From contig NW_026111758.1 of assembly GCF_024679095.1 (NCBI RefSeq), positions 262,501-326,500 on the forward strand: a stretch of DNA of 64,000 bases, written 5' to 3'. Position 1 is the first letter of the stretch, and each line of letters begins with the position of its first letter. This document shows positions 1-9,754 of the stretch, piece by piece. Source of the DNA: Eriocheir sinensis (Eukaryota > Arthropoda > Malacostraca > Decapoda > Varunidae). The notes under the pieces were generated by a model. The model ran no database searches. It was not told the origin of the DNA and saw only the letters and a program-made list of their open reading frames with translations. The translations under genes and the position numbers were made by a program.

Positions 1-1050
1 CAGAATCAATGTGTACAAATGAGGAGTACAAGACTACTGAGGCTCTAGCATGTGTAACTGTTCACCCTACTCCACCTGTGTTTGAGTTTGAGAGGTGGGG
101 TGACTTTAGTAAAGCTCAGCGTGTTGTTGCTTGGGTGTTGAGGTATACACATAATTGTATAACACCGGATAGTAAGATTTCTGGTCCGCTTTCAGCCAAG
201 GAGTTGGATGATGCTAAGGTTAAGATGTTTTATCATGTACAGAGAGATATGTTTCCTCATGAGATTAAGGCTCTGCTAAGTGACAAGTCTCTTCCTAAGG
301 GGTCAAAGTTGATTAATCTAGATCCCTTTCTAGATGATAAAGGTTTATTGAGAATCAGAGGTAGACTGGAAAATGCTGAATTGAGCTTTGACTGTAAACA
401 TCCAATAATAATTCCAGGATTGCATGCTTGCCCTACGCAGATTCATTGCACGGAGAGGGCTACCTTCAGTGATGTACTCAGATAATGCCAAAACTTTTGT
501 TGCTTGCAGTGGGCAAATACAGAAGGGTTATGGTCACATATCTCCACACTGGAAGTTTATAGTCCCCCGTTCTCCATGGTGGGGAGGATGGTGGGAACGT
601 CTGATAAGATCTGTCAAGTCTGCCATGAGGAAAACTTTAAGTGTTAAGTATATTTCCAGAAGTGAACTAGAGACTGTACTACATGAAATAGAAGCATGTG
701 TAAACTCAAGACCTCTCACTTGTGTTGGGGATGAACCTAATAGTGCTCCACCTTTATCTCCCTCACATTTCCTCATTGGCAGAAATGCTAGTACTCACTC
801 TGAGTTGGACCCCAAACCTTCCTGTATTTCCCCTCAAGATCTGAGGAATAGAGAACATTTGAGAAACCAGACTTTAGACAAATTTTGGAAGAGGTGGAGC
901 TCAGATTATATTTCCAATTTGCCCCCAGTTGTTAAGGGTTTCACTTCAAAATGCAGTATTAAAAAAGGTGACTTAGTCCTGGTGAAGGAGGACAACATTC
1001 CAAGCCTTTCTCGAGTTTGTCTGTACAAGTTCCTGTCGTTGAAAATAAAC
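1..1050 (+). pseudogene. BEL/Pao-type LTR retrotransposon integrase relic
   Basis: Two overlapping frames encode the end of a Pao/BEL polyprotein. The first (9-485) has the connection region before integrase, ending in a segment like the zinc-binding H2C2 domain (GLLRIRGRLENAEL, then HPIIIPG). The second (from 424) carries the rest of the integrase core: YSDNAKTF holds the second catalytic Asp, PWWGGWWERLIRSVK is typical of the family, and the Glu lies just before ACVNSRPLT. A C-terminal domain with DKFWKRWSSDYI and KKGDLVLVKEDN follows. Around 415-470 the zinc-binding Cys residues and the first catalytic Asp are missing and the frame shifts, so there is an internal deletion. The left end runs off the window and no LTR is visible. 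The homology then stops and a TA microsatellite begins. Confidence 0.85.
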
Positions 1051-1147
1051 ACGATTCAGCAAGAAGAGCGAGACCAAGCCGCCACCAGCCCTTTCTCTAC
1101 CCTCCGTTCACCTCCAGATCTTAGCCACGGTGTTGATAATTTCAACA

Positions 1148-1148
<1 letters not shown>

Positions 1149-1178
<30 letters not shown>

Positions 1179-1279
1179 TATATACATATATATATAGATA
1201 TATATATACACACACACACACACACACGCAGAGAGAGAGAGAGAGAGGTAGAGAGATAGATAGACAGATAGATAGATGT
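1149..1279. repeat. Compound microsatellite (TA)n(CA)n(GA)n(TAGA)n
   Basis: Four simple runs lie in series: TA, CA, GA and TAGA/GATA. They directly follow the BEL/Pao relic. Confidence 0.95.
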
Positions 1280-1329
1280 GCTCAACTTTTCCTGTATTAG
1301 GACGGATAGAACTTAATTGGCACCTTGGA

Positions 1330-1590
1330 TCAACTTAACACTGGCACTGACTACCCCTACTCCTTCCCCACCCACACACCCCAACCCCCCAACCTCCTCC
1401 TCACCCCCACCCCAACCTCTTCACCCCCAGCCTCACCGCCACCCCAATCCCTCCTTCACTTCCTCCCCACCCCAAAATCAACCTGAAACTAAGAGAGGTG
1501 GAGGACGTTAGGAAAGGGTTATCCTGCTCACCCCCATCCCCCACCCCAACCCCCTCCCCATCCCACCACTCCCCTCCCCCCAGCACCCTA
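1330..1590. repeat. C-rich low-complexity tract
   Basis: A degenerate CCCCA/CCTCC-rich stretch on the plus strand gives proline-rich and glycine-rich open frames on opposite strands. These are composition artefacts, not genes. Confidence 0.85.
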
Positions 1591-1662
1591 CCCCCACAGG
1601 AACATGGCCACTAAACCAGACTCGGCGGCGTCACTTCAGTATCTTGCCGCGCACTCTAGTCA

Positions 1663-1893
1663 GTGAAGTCTCTGTGTGGTGGTGTAAACAAATCCACGCT
1701 TGCTGAGGTGTGTGTGTGGACGTTTCACTCCCTCCGCACCAATCTCAAGGCATTCCTAACCAGGCTCAACATCCACAGGCCAACTCTAGAGGACCTGCTG
1801 GGTAGCGACACCCTGGGGCTCAACACGGCCTTCCAAGCCTGCAAGTGTGCACAGACCTTGCTACATAAGTACGAACAGCTTGACAGAATCTAG
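1663..1893 (+). other. Unrecognised 76-codon open frame
   Basis: This frame has non-repetitive, helix-prone composition (FHSLRTNLKAFLTRLNIHRP, then LLHKYEQLDRI) and ends in TAG. It resembles the carboxy tail that follows RT or RNase H in some retroelements, but I do not recognise the family and see no splice signals. It sits between simple repeats and a non-LTR tail, so retroelement origin is more likely than a host exon. The stretch 1894-2284 holds nothing I can name. Confidence 0.25.
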
Positions 1894-2284
1894 CCCCCAC
1901 CTGGGGACCCATCTCCACCACAAGAACCGCAGGAGCAAGTAACCTGTACCGCCGGGGCTTTGAAGGCCATGGTCCCATGGCCTAACCAGCCCCCTAAAAC
2001 ACTGAAGAAGAAGTGTGTGGGCATGAAGTCGTGTGCAGTAGGCGTGTCTTGAGAGGTGAGGCGGAGGAAAGTGGAGTCTGGCACGTCTTGCTTACAGTCT
2101 TGAGGTGAGTGTGCGTGTGTCAGGGTGAAGGAGGGAGGGAGTAATGGCCGGTGTGTTGGCCCCGTGTGATGGTGCTGAGGTGACAGTGGCGCGGCGTGGA
2201 CCAGCTGACACCTGTGCTGGCTCAATGAGGGGTGCCGCGTGGGCCAGGTGGCGACGGTGAGTGCCGGGGCGGCCTGGCAGGGTG

Positions 2285-2540
2285 TCACTCCTGCCCTGCC
2301 AGGAGAGGCTGACTCGCCTTGGCCTGACATCACTGGAGGAGAGGAGGAGACATGATGCAAACCTTCAAGGTAATCCACGGCCATGACTCAGTCAGGGACG
2401 GGTATTTCCTCAAACAATCAGGGCCAACTCAACACCACACCAAAGGCCACAGCCAGACACTAACAAAGCCCATCACAGAACAACACAGAGGGACCATTTT
2501 GGACAATATACGGTTTCACCCAACCAATGATTTTCTTACG
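2285..2540 (+). pseudogene. Non-LTR retrotransposon RT carboxy-terminal fragment
   Basis: The frame reads QERLTRLGLTSLEERRRRHD and, after a frame change at about 2350, continues MMQTFKVIHGHDSVRDGYFL. This is the usual end of a CR1/Jockey-type reverse transcriptase, with a leucine-rich LTSLEERR block followed by the K-I-x-H-G block. The shift between HD and MMQTF shows one or two lost bases. No catalytic RT motif remains, so it is a 5'-truncated dead copy. Confidence 0.6.
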
Positions 2541-2790
2541 TGGCTCATGTTTTTCTGGTGATAGATGTAGTGAATTGCATTATTTATGACCTGCCCATAT
2601 GTCATTCCTCCTCGTGCCAGCTTCACCAATCCATCCATGTAATTTGCTCTTGGTCTTCCTCTTCCTCTTCTTCCTTCCATCATTCCAGTCATAATCAAAG
2701 TCACCAGTCCGTCTCTCCCTAGTACGTGGCCGAAAAATTTCAGTTGTCTCTCTCTCACCGTTCTCATCAACTTTCTCTTTTTCACCATCT
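2541..2790 (-). pseudogene. Endonuclease-reverse transcriptase tail (RTE-like), minus strand
   Basis: Read leftward, this contains RQLKFFGHVLGRDGLVTLIM, GRRGRGRPRANYMDGL and a short tail. That is the characteristic end of arthropod endonuclease-RT elements, in which an R-x-L-x-FFGHV block is followed by a GRR-x-RGRPR block. Only about 80 residues remain and the RT core is absent. It abuts the oppositely oriented fragment at 2285-2540. The stretch 2800-3020 after it holds no recognisable feature. Confidence 0.75.
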
Positions 2791-3020
2791 ACAGAATGTG
2801 TCAACGTTAAGCGATGAATATGACCGCCATGAGACTAGGAGACAGAGAAGAGGCACCTTTGACGAGCACTGACTCTAAACTATCACCAAAGGTAAAGGTG
2901 GGCGGTGTGCCAGCCAGTTTTGTGGGAATTAGCTCGCAGCCGCAAAATAGCTCGCAGAGAGGTACAACTTACCTAGAGGTACGTACAACTTACCTATTTG
3001 CTATTATATCAACCACTATT

Positions 3021-3270
3021 CGCCATGCTGTCCTGAAGACCATCTATCATCCATGACTTTAGAAGCACCGTCCAAATGAATCATGAATGAGCTCCGGGGG
3101 ATAGCATTAGCCAAGAATAGATGGATCTGGATTGATGATGCGCAGGGCACCTGTACAGGTGCATAACACGCCACTATAAACCATTGCCTGCGCCATCACG
3201 GGCTTGGGCCGACCACCAGGCCCCTGAAGAAAGCCTACCGGCGCTATAAGCTAACACGTAAAAAGGAAAA
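3021..3270 (+). mobile_element. SINE-A copy 1 (body only)
   Basis: The body begins CGCCATGCTGTCCTGAAGAC and ends in GGGCTTGGGCCGACCACCAG followed by a short A-rich tail. Related bodies occur at about 24.5, 42.2, 42.6, 48.1, 52.0 and 61.4 kb in this window. This copy lacks the tRNA-like head. Confidence 0.75.
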
Positions 3271-3284
3271 AAAATTGCATTAAC

Positions 3285-3557
3285 CAGTCTTTGCCAGATA
3301 ATTAACCACTATTTTGTATGCCAGGACAGTGCACACCTTAGTGTTTCTTGTAGCTACATAAAGATAAGCAAATATTAACCTCTATTTGCCAGATTATTAA
3401 CCACTATTTTGTATTCCAAGACGGTGCAGGCTTTTTGTTTCTTGTAATGTCTTTTCACCCCTTGAGCTGCTTCCCTTACTGTATAATGAATAAAAAATGA
3501 ATAAATGTTAACCCTGTTTGCCAGAATATTAACCAGTATTTTTTATTCCAGGACAGT
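3285..3557 (+). repeat. Triplicated intron-end segment
   Basis: The motif TTTGCCAGA-n-ATTAACCA-n-TATTTT-n-TATTCCAGGACAGT occurs three times, near 3290, 3388 and 3517. The last copy is the splice acceptor of the THAP first coding exon. The first two end in TATGCCAG|GACAGTGC and TATTCCAAG|ACGGTGC, so they resemble spare acceptors. Confidence 0.7.
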
Positions 3558-3664
3558 CCAGCGGTGAAGCCGAGTGCGTCCCGATGCAGCGTGATGGCAG
3601 CCTCCTGCTGTGCGCCAGGCTGTGAGAGCAGGAACACTGTGGACTGCAAACTCACCTTCCACAC
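3552..3664 (+). CDS. THAP-type zinc-finger protein, first coding exon
   Basis: The exon lies between TTTTTATTCCAG and GTGAGT. The best start is ATG at 3594. It encodes 23 residues, MAASCCAPGCESRNTVDCKL then TFH, which is the start of a THAP DNA-binding domain: the first Cys pair of the C2CH zinc site (C-A-P-G-C) and the F-H before the conserved FP. The exon ends in phase 2 (CAC AC|GTGAGT), and joining to the exon at 5070 gives FHTFPKAPEL, an excellent THAP match across the junction. THAP proteins are nuclear DNA-binding factors, often derived from P-element-type transposases. About 40 bases before the ATG are 5' UTR in this exon. An in-frame upstream start in an earlier exon cannot be excluded. 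Confidence 0.75.
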
Positions 3665-4704
3665 GTGAGTTACAGTGGACAACACCATTTATTTTGACAC
3701 TATTACTTTTTTTCACTCTATTACTTATTATTTTTTTTACTTCTACTTTTTTTTACTTTTTTTACTTTTTTTTTACACAAATACAGTGGATGCCACCACC
3801 ACCGGCCTTTACTTTGACACTATTATTATTTGTTTCTTGGATTAAGTAAGGCTCTCAAGAGGTTAACGACAGCCATCGTTTATTTAAGCACACACAGCAC
3901 GGTCCACACAGTTACGGCCATCCTTTATTTAACCAGACTCTTTCATGGCCCTAATTTGAATGTTAACATCAAATTTGGCAGATTATGTGACTTGCCAAAT
4001 TGTCTGCAGCATATCTGACCCTCGTGGATTTGAAATAAGATCATTAGTCCTCACTGAGCAGTCCTGGAACCCTATGATAAGAAAACACAGGGAAACATGT
4101 TGATGCATCAAGAGGAAAGGACAGGATAGAGAGTGATGATTATTCTGAGTACAAGGGTGGCAGCGATGAAAGCATTGTGAGTAGTGACACAGTAGTGAGA
4201 GTGACTTAGATAGTGATGGTGTTATTTCACTATCTGTACTGCACTCTAGGCCAGCAAGTGCTGCCATGACAATGGTGCAGGGTGAAAAGGCCACACGTAA
4301 GGGGTGTGTTCCTCGCCTGAAACAGCCAGCTCTGAGGAGAACTGAAAGTGAGTGAGCAGATGATGTCTAAATTATTTCAGTGTAAAGATTAATTCATATT
4401 ATTGACATTCAGTTGTGAGAGGGAGGAAGTGTGCAGCATGTGGCCAGCCTGTGTTGACATGTTTTGCGTCCTGGGCAGGGGCCCTCCACGCTGCCCGGAG
4501 CAGTGTTTTGTGCCCACAGACCACACCCTGGCTACATACCATACGCTCTAGCGTGACTATTACACAACATATTACACTTTGGATTTCACTGCTGTGTTCA
4601 GTGAGGTAAGACACTTCATACGATATGAATAAACAATAAAAAATTAGCAGTTGTTTTTATCAATATCCAGGGACCATTCGGAGAAAACAATACCCATTGT
4701 TTAA
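3665..4704 (+). other. THAP intron, left part
   Basis: This intron sequence is T-rich at 3700-3780 and otherwise unremarkable. I see no repeat family or exon. Short open frames on both strands lack recognisable motifs. Confidence 0.5.
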
Positions 4705-5064
4705 GGGTTAATAGTAATATGTCCACGTCTCTGATGCATGCGACAGAGTTGGCAGGACAATACTGTTCCTTATTCCCCTCTTTGCCTCCATGCTCACACT
4801 TCTTCCTCTCATAACTCTTTCCAATGCACCCACCATCTGTCTGCCCTTCACTGCTCTCCTTGCTTCACCTTCCATACTGCCATGCTTGCACAAAACTGTC
4901 CCCAAATGTTTAAACTCAGTCACCTCCTCCATTCTCTCTGTGCTCTCTGCTCTAACTATGTACGGCTTTGCAAAATCAATGACCTGCTCTCTTGCCCTCT
5001 CAAATACCATAACCTTACTCTTTCCAGCATTCACTGTCAGCTTTCTCCTTCACTCTCTTGTATT
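4705..5064 (-). pseudogene. RTE-like reverse transcriptase fragment inside the THAP intron
   Basis: The minus strand reads NAGKSKVMVFERAREQVIDF, then EFKHLGTVLCKHGSMEGEAR and RSVSMEAKRGIRNSIVLPTL. This is the thumb region after the catalytic aspartates of an endonuclease-RT element, the same family as the copy at 7345-8998. The palm with the catalytic Asp residues is absent. Its upstream edge lies within a few bases of the splice acceptor at 5069, so insertion close to the exon apparently left the acceptor intact. Confidence 0.85.
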
Positions 5065-5069
5065 TCCAG

Positions 5070-5216
5070 GTTTCCAAAAGCCCCTGAGTTGCAGAAGAGG
5101 TGGATCACTGTCACCGGCAGCAAGAAAGAGAAGTGTTTTGACCGCACCGGCCAGACCACCAGGCTCAGGACAGGGGCCTTGCCAATCATCTGGAATTATG
5201 TCCCCTGGAAGAAAAG
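5070..5216 (+). CDS. THAP-type protein, second coding exon (zinc-site pair missing)
   Basis: The acceptor is TTGTATTTCCAG|GTTTCC and the donor is AAAAG|GTACTT. Phase 2 entry gives T-FPKAPELQKRWITVTG, then KKEKCFDRTGQTTRLRTGAL and PIIWNYVPWKK; exit is phase 2. The FPK-x-PEL-x-K-x-W block and the CFDRTG-n-TRLR-x-GA-x-P end are diagnostic of THAP domains. The intervening stretch that normally holds the second zinc pair (C-x2-H in an ICS-x-HF block) is absent: residues jump from VTG to KKEKCFDRTG, about 20 residues short. Either the exon carries an in-frame deletion or this is a decayed domain. Without the second pair, zinc binding and sequence-specific DNA binding would be lost. Confidence 0.75.
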
Positions 5217-5219
5217 GTA

Positions 5220-6116
5220 CTTAACCGACCCTTGTGGAGAGGTGGAATCAAGGCTACCAGGATGTCATATTCAGCGCACAGGAGAGTTAGGTTATGCGGG
5301 GTTAGGTTTACAAGAGTTGCCTTGTACAGGTCAGGAGCAGAAGGGTACTTATCCCCTTGGCTGTGGATTTCCTACCATAAGACCTCACCGAGCAACAGGA
5401 GTGGAGCAACAAGTGGCTGCTACAATTCAATGAAGAAAATGTAAAGTCCTGCATTTGGGAGGGTAAATACAGCATACCAATACCACATGGTAAACACTCC
5501 ACTATCCACCACAGAGGCAGAAAAAGACGTGGAACTATATGTTACCAGGCCAACAGTGAAGGTAAATCCATGCCAATCGCAGCGTAGGTGTTAAACACAC
5601 CCTTGTGGAGAGGTGGAATCAAAGCTACCAGACTGTTATAGTCACTATATAGGAGAGTGAGATGAGGGTTTAGGTTCACAGGAGCTGCTTTGTAGAGGTC
5701 AGGAACAGAAGGTACTTGACAGACAGAGGTGGGGAGGTGAAATCAAGGCTACCAGATTGTGATATTCAGTGCGTAGGAGAGTGAGGTTAGGTGGGGTAAG
5801 GTTTACAGGAGCTGCCTTGTATAGGTCTGCCACCCTCTTGAAGATTCCCTATGTTATTATTTTCTTATTTGTCACATGAGAGAGGTGGAATCAAGGCCAC
5901 CAGATTGTTGTACTCTTCCCATAGTCTAGTGAGGTTAGGTGGGATTAGGTTTACAAGAGCTGCCTTGTTTGTATGGGTCAGGAACAGAAGGATACTTATG
6001 GAGAGGTGGAATAGGGAGGTCAGGTGGGGTTAGGTTAGGTCAGGAACAGGTTATTCAGCAGACCCTTGTGGATTATAACCATCATAATTTACTGACAAAA
6101 TCTTTCTGAATATGAA
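5220..6116 (+). repeat. Tandem-like non-LTR 3' ends
   Basis: The block GAGGTGGAATCAAGGCTACC-n-GAGGTTAGGTGGGGTTAGGT-n-GGAGCTGCCTTGT recurs near 5235, 5605, 5735, 5880 and (partly) 6000. It resembles the 3' UTR of the CR1-like element at 39191-39846. Between the first two units, 5405-5580 encodes an RT tail (KWLLQFNEEN, then NTPLSTTEAEKD) like those at 24.2 and 24.7 kb. It reads as a duplicated 3' end of a non-LTR element inside the THAP intron. Confidence 0.6.
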
Positions 6117-6590
6117 ATGTAATCTCATTTTATTAATCTCATTTCTCTAATCTCATTTTCCAACTCTTTCTAATCTCATTTTATTAATCTCATTTTCCTA
6201 CTCTTTCTAATCTCATTTTTTGTCTCATTTCTTATTGTAATCTCATGTTTCTTCAATATATTTTCTAATCTCATTTTTCACTTTTCTCTCCATTTTATCG
6301 TTTTTTCCTTCCATTCTTTTAAATATTTTTTTCTAATCTCATTTTTCTTTTCACCCAAAACAAGATTAATATATTTTTTTCTAATCCTATTTTTCTTCTT
6401 CATCAAAACTATTTACTTTATATATTTTCTTAATCTCCCTTTTCTCTTTTCTCTGCTTTCTTTTTTCCTTTCTTTCTTTTTATATATTCTTCTAATCTCA
6501 TTTTTCTAATCTCATTACTTAATATAATCTCATTTTTCTAAGCTCATTCTTGATTCATCTTACTTCATTCATTCATTCTTGGTATTCATC
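6117..6590. repeat. (AATCTCATTTT)n-like minisatellite
   Basis: Degenerate repetition of AATCTCATTTTT-type units continues over about 470 bp with no coding signal. Confidence 0.8.
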
Positions 6591-6592
6591 TT

Positions 6593-6862
6593 CCTCCCTC
6601 CAGCAAATGCCCTCCCACACCATATATCCTTAGAACATCCCACAGCCCCTTCCTGTCAGCCCTGTCATATGCCTTCTCCAGGTCCATGAATGCAGCAAAC
6701 AGCTTTCTATCCTCCTCTAGGTACTTTTCAACCTGTATTTCCAGTGCAAATATTTGGTCCACACAATCCCTCCCTTTCCTAAACCCCCTTGCTCATCGCC
6801 TACACTCTTCTCAGTTATTTTCTTCAGCCTCTTATTCAAAACCCTTCCACACTGCTTCATTT
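6593..6862 (-). pseudogene. RTE-like RT fragment, left arm of an inverted repeat
   Basis: This segment is the reverse complement of roughly 7660-7919 in the RTE-like copy to the right; for example, the complement of CCCACACCATATATCCTTAG occurs near 7890. It covers the RT region between the KGKG/YRG block and the catalytic aspartates. The two arms bracket about 800 bp that is largely TTCC-rich minisatellite. Confidence 0.8.
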
Positions 6863-7340
6863 TTCATCCTTCCTTCTTGCTTCATCTTCCTTCTTCCTTC
6901 CTTCCTTCTTGCTTCATTTTCCTTCCTTCTTGTTTCATCTTAATTCATTCATTCTTGGTTCTTCATCTTCCTTCCTTCCATCCTTCCTTCTTGCTTCATC
7001 TTCCTTCCTTCCTTCTTGCTTCATTTTCCTTCCTTCTTGTTTCATCTTAATTCATTCATTCATTCTTGGTTCTTCATCTTCCTTCCTTCCATCCTTCCTT
7101 CTTGCTTCATTTTCCTTCCTTCCTTCTTGCTTCATTTTCCATCCTTCTTGTTTCATCTTAATTCATTCATTCATTCTTGGTTCTTCATCTTCCTTCCTTC
7201 CTTCTTGCTTCATTTTCCTTCCTTCTTGCTTCATCTTCCATCCTTCCTTCTTGCTTCATCTTCCATCCTTCCTTCTTGCTTCATCTTCCTATTTTCATTC
7301 TTGTTTCATCTTCATTCATTCTTCATTCATTCTTCCTTTC
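6863..7340. repeat. CTTCC/TTCTTGCTTCAT minisatellite
   Basis: Units such as CCTTCCTTCTTGCTTCATTT recur with higher-order variants that include ATTCATTCTTGGTTCTTCAT. All long frames here (poly Phe-Leu-Ser) are repeat artefacts. Confidence 0.9.
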
Positions 7341-7344
7341 CTCC

Positions 7345-8998
7345 TTGTAGGAATAAAGATCACTGTAGGGCAGCCAGATCCACAGGGGAGGGTGCAGAGA
7401 GGTGCGATGAAGGAGGCAATGAACAAGCTGAAAGTAGGCAGGGTCCCTGGAGCTGGTGGCATAACAGCAGAAATGTTGAAGTATGGAGGAGGGGTAGTTG
7501 TGGAATGGATGTTATGGATGTGTAGCCCAGCATGGGAGCAGGGTGAGGTGCCGAAGGGCTGGAGCAAGGCTGTTGTTGTGCCGCTGTACAAAGGGAAAGG
7601 GAGCAGAGGTGACTATAATAGTTACAGGGGAACAAGTCTACTCAGTGTGGCAGGAAAAGTGTGTGGAAGGGTTTTGAATGAGAGGCTGAAGAAAATAACT
7701 GAGAAGAGTGTAGGTGATGAACAAGGGTTTTTTAGGAAGGGGAGGGGTTGTTTGGACTAAATATTAGCACTGGAAATACAAGTTGAAAAGTACCTAGAGA
7801 AGGATAAGAAGTTGTGTGCTGCATTCATGACCTAGAGAAGGCATATGACAGGGCTGACAGGAAGGGGCTGTGGGATGTTCTAAGGATATATGGTGTGGGA
7901 GGGTATTTGCTGGAGGGAATATGATCCTTCTATATGGATGCGAGTGCCTCTGTATGAGTGAATTGTGAGTTCAGTGAGAGTTTTGGTGTTGGTGTGGGTG
8001 TGAGACAGGGGTGTGGGATGTCACCATGGCTTCTCAATGTGTATGTACATGGACGGTTGTATGAGAGAAATGAAAGCCAGAGTGGGGGAGCTTGGGCCAA
8101 GGCTGAAAGTGAGAGGTACGGAGGAGTCACTGGTTGGGGGCCTGTTTGCCAATGATACAGTGTTGCTGGCAGAGAATGAGGGGACGCTGCAGAGGACAGT
8201 GGATGAGTGTGACAGGGTGTGTAAAAGGAGGAAGCTGAGAGTGAATGCTGGAGATAGTAAGGTTATGGTATTTGAGAGGGTGAGAGAACAGGTCATTGAT
8301 TTTGCAAAGCTGTACAGAGTTAGAGCAGAGGGCACAACGAAGTGAAGGATAAGGCTGGGGAGGAGGTGACGAGTTCAAATATTAGGGGACAGGTTTTTGT
8401 AAGCATGGCAGTATAGAAGGTGAGGTGAGGGAGAGCAGTGAAGGGCAGACAGGTGGTGGATGCATTGGGGAGAGTTATGAAAGGAAGAAGTGTGAGCATG
8501 GAGGCAAAGAGGGGAATAAGGAACAGTATTATCCTGCCAACTCTGTCATGTGCATCAGAGGCGTGGACATGGAATGCACCACAGCAATGGAGAATGCGTG
8601 CAGTGGAAATGAGTCACATAAGAGGTGCATGTATGTGTGTCAGGATGGGATGGAGAAGGTAATGACAGTGTGTATGAGTGATTTGGTAAGGATGTGACAG
8701 CAGAAGGAGTGGAGTGGTGAAGCGTGATGCATTGAGATGGTTTGGACACGTGATGAGAATGGGGAAGAGTGAATTCATGAAGAGAGTGTATGAGGGAAGG
8801 ACTGAGGGAGCGGGTGTCACCTGTGAAGTGGATCAGTAGGGTGAGTGAGTACTGGAGCGAGAGAGTTGGAAGTAGCAGGAGTGAGTGTGCTGAGAGGGAG
8901 TGCCAGAACAGGGAGAGATGGAGACACTTCTGCTGCCCACCCCACCCCCTGGAGGGAAGTTCCTGAGGGAGCAAGACGTCGGAGATATAGATAGATAG
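7345..8998 (+). pseudogene. RTE-like endonuclease-RT retrotransposon, 5'-truncated and decayed
   Basis: The series of frames reads KLKVGRVPGAGGITAEMLKY, VVPLYKGKGSRGDYNSYRG, FMDLEKAYDRADRKGLWDVL, GVGVGVRQGCGMSPWLLNVY, then LFANDTVLLAENEG, VNAGDSKVMVFERVREQVID and finally ALRWFGHVMRMGKSEFMKRV. These are RT motifs in normal order, without the upstream endonuclease. In the catalytic motif the usual FADD is FAND, a lost Asp. There are several frameshifts and stops (about 7758, 7930, 8343, 8697, 8838). The 3' end is a short GATA run near 8985, as expected for RTE-type tails. It is dead by both catalytic mutation and frame damage. Confidence 0.85.
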
Positions 8999-8999
8999 A

Positions 9000-9317
9000 A
9001 TCTTCCTTCATTTTGGCTTCATCCTTCTTTCATTCTTGCTTCATCTTCTTTCCTTCATTCTTCAGCCAGTATTAATTAGCACCTTGGTACGTCAGTTCGC
9101 CTGCTGAAAAAGCCTCTCATGGTAGAAGTTGCTGTTGGGATTTTCTTGGACTGTTTTGTGATCCTACTGATAGTTTTACATGACTTCTTCACCGTGAATG
9201 GGACAAGCATCCGTGAAAACCCCATTAATCTTCTTGTGGCCTTGGGAAATAGTCATAATGGGAGCCAGAGACATTTCATAATATGGAGCTGGTTGTGACA
9301 GCCTCTTGTATTTCCAG
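9000..9317 (+). other. THAP intron, nothing recognised
   Basis: Unique-looking intron sequence ends in TTGTATTTCCAG at 9317, almost the same acceptor as at 5069. Confidence 0.4.
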
Positions 9318-9411
9318 AAATACAAAATTACCCTTTCTTCCTGTACCCTTGGAAGAGATACTGGAGTCCACCTGTGAGCCCAACGTCAGCAGCCAAGATA
9401 CCAGGCAGCAT
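9318..9411 (+). CDS. THAP-type protein, candidate third coding exon
   Basis: The acceptor CTTGTATTTCCAG matches that of exon 2. Phase 2 entry completes the codon AG|A and gives NTKLPFLPVPLEEILESTCE, then PNVSSQDTRQH. The open frame has no repeat character. A SINE begins immediately at 9412. Its 12-base target duplication (9400-9411 and 9686-9697) puts the ancestral donor as CAGCAT|GTACAT, which exits in phase 0 and fits entry into the exon at 10532. That donor is weak, so the right edge is inferred. With the SINE present, read-through to the same donor would add 286 bases and shift the frame. Confidence 0.5.
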
Positions 9412-9685
9412 CAGGGGCTTCGTGGTGCAGTGGTTAGCACACTCGGCTCACAACTGAGAGAGCCCAGGTTCGATTCCCGGGCGGAGTGGAATAATGTGGG
9501 CGTCTTTTCCAATGCCCTACGCCCCTGTCCACCCAGCAGTGAATGGGTACCAGGTATTAATCGAGGGTTGTGTCCCGTCTCCTGGGATCTGTTCCCTTCT
9601 CCTATAATTCCTTCCCTTCCTGTCTCTCTCCGGCACATGACCACAGATGTTGTGCCGACTAAACCTGACCTTCCAAAACTTTCCA
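9412..9685 (+). mobile_element. tRNA-derived SINE (SINE-C) with target-site duplication
   Basis: The head folds like a tRNA: A-box-like TGGTGCAGTGGTTAGC, anticodon arm CTCGG-CTCACAA-CTGAG (CAC, valine-like), and B box GGTTCGATTCC. A non-tRNA body of about 200 bp follows. Flanking copies ACCAGGCAGCAT and ACCAGTCAGCAT form a 12-bp target duplication with one mismatch. It lacks aminoacyl-stem complementarity, so it is a SINE and not a tRNA gene. Confidence 0.8.
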
Positions 9686-9754
9686 ACCAGTCAGCATGTA
9701 CATTATTACCCTTCTACAGTTATTCCTGTGGTTGTTATGCTATCATTATCATCT

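Noticed and set aside
1317..1590. Pro-rich or Gly-rich genes on either strand
   Set aside because: C-rich low-complexity DNA, open in opposite strands.
9418..9485. tRNA-Val gene
   Set aside because: A and B boxes and an anticodon arm are present but there is no paired acceptor stem, and a 200-bp SINE body follows with target duplications outside it.
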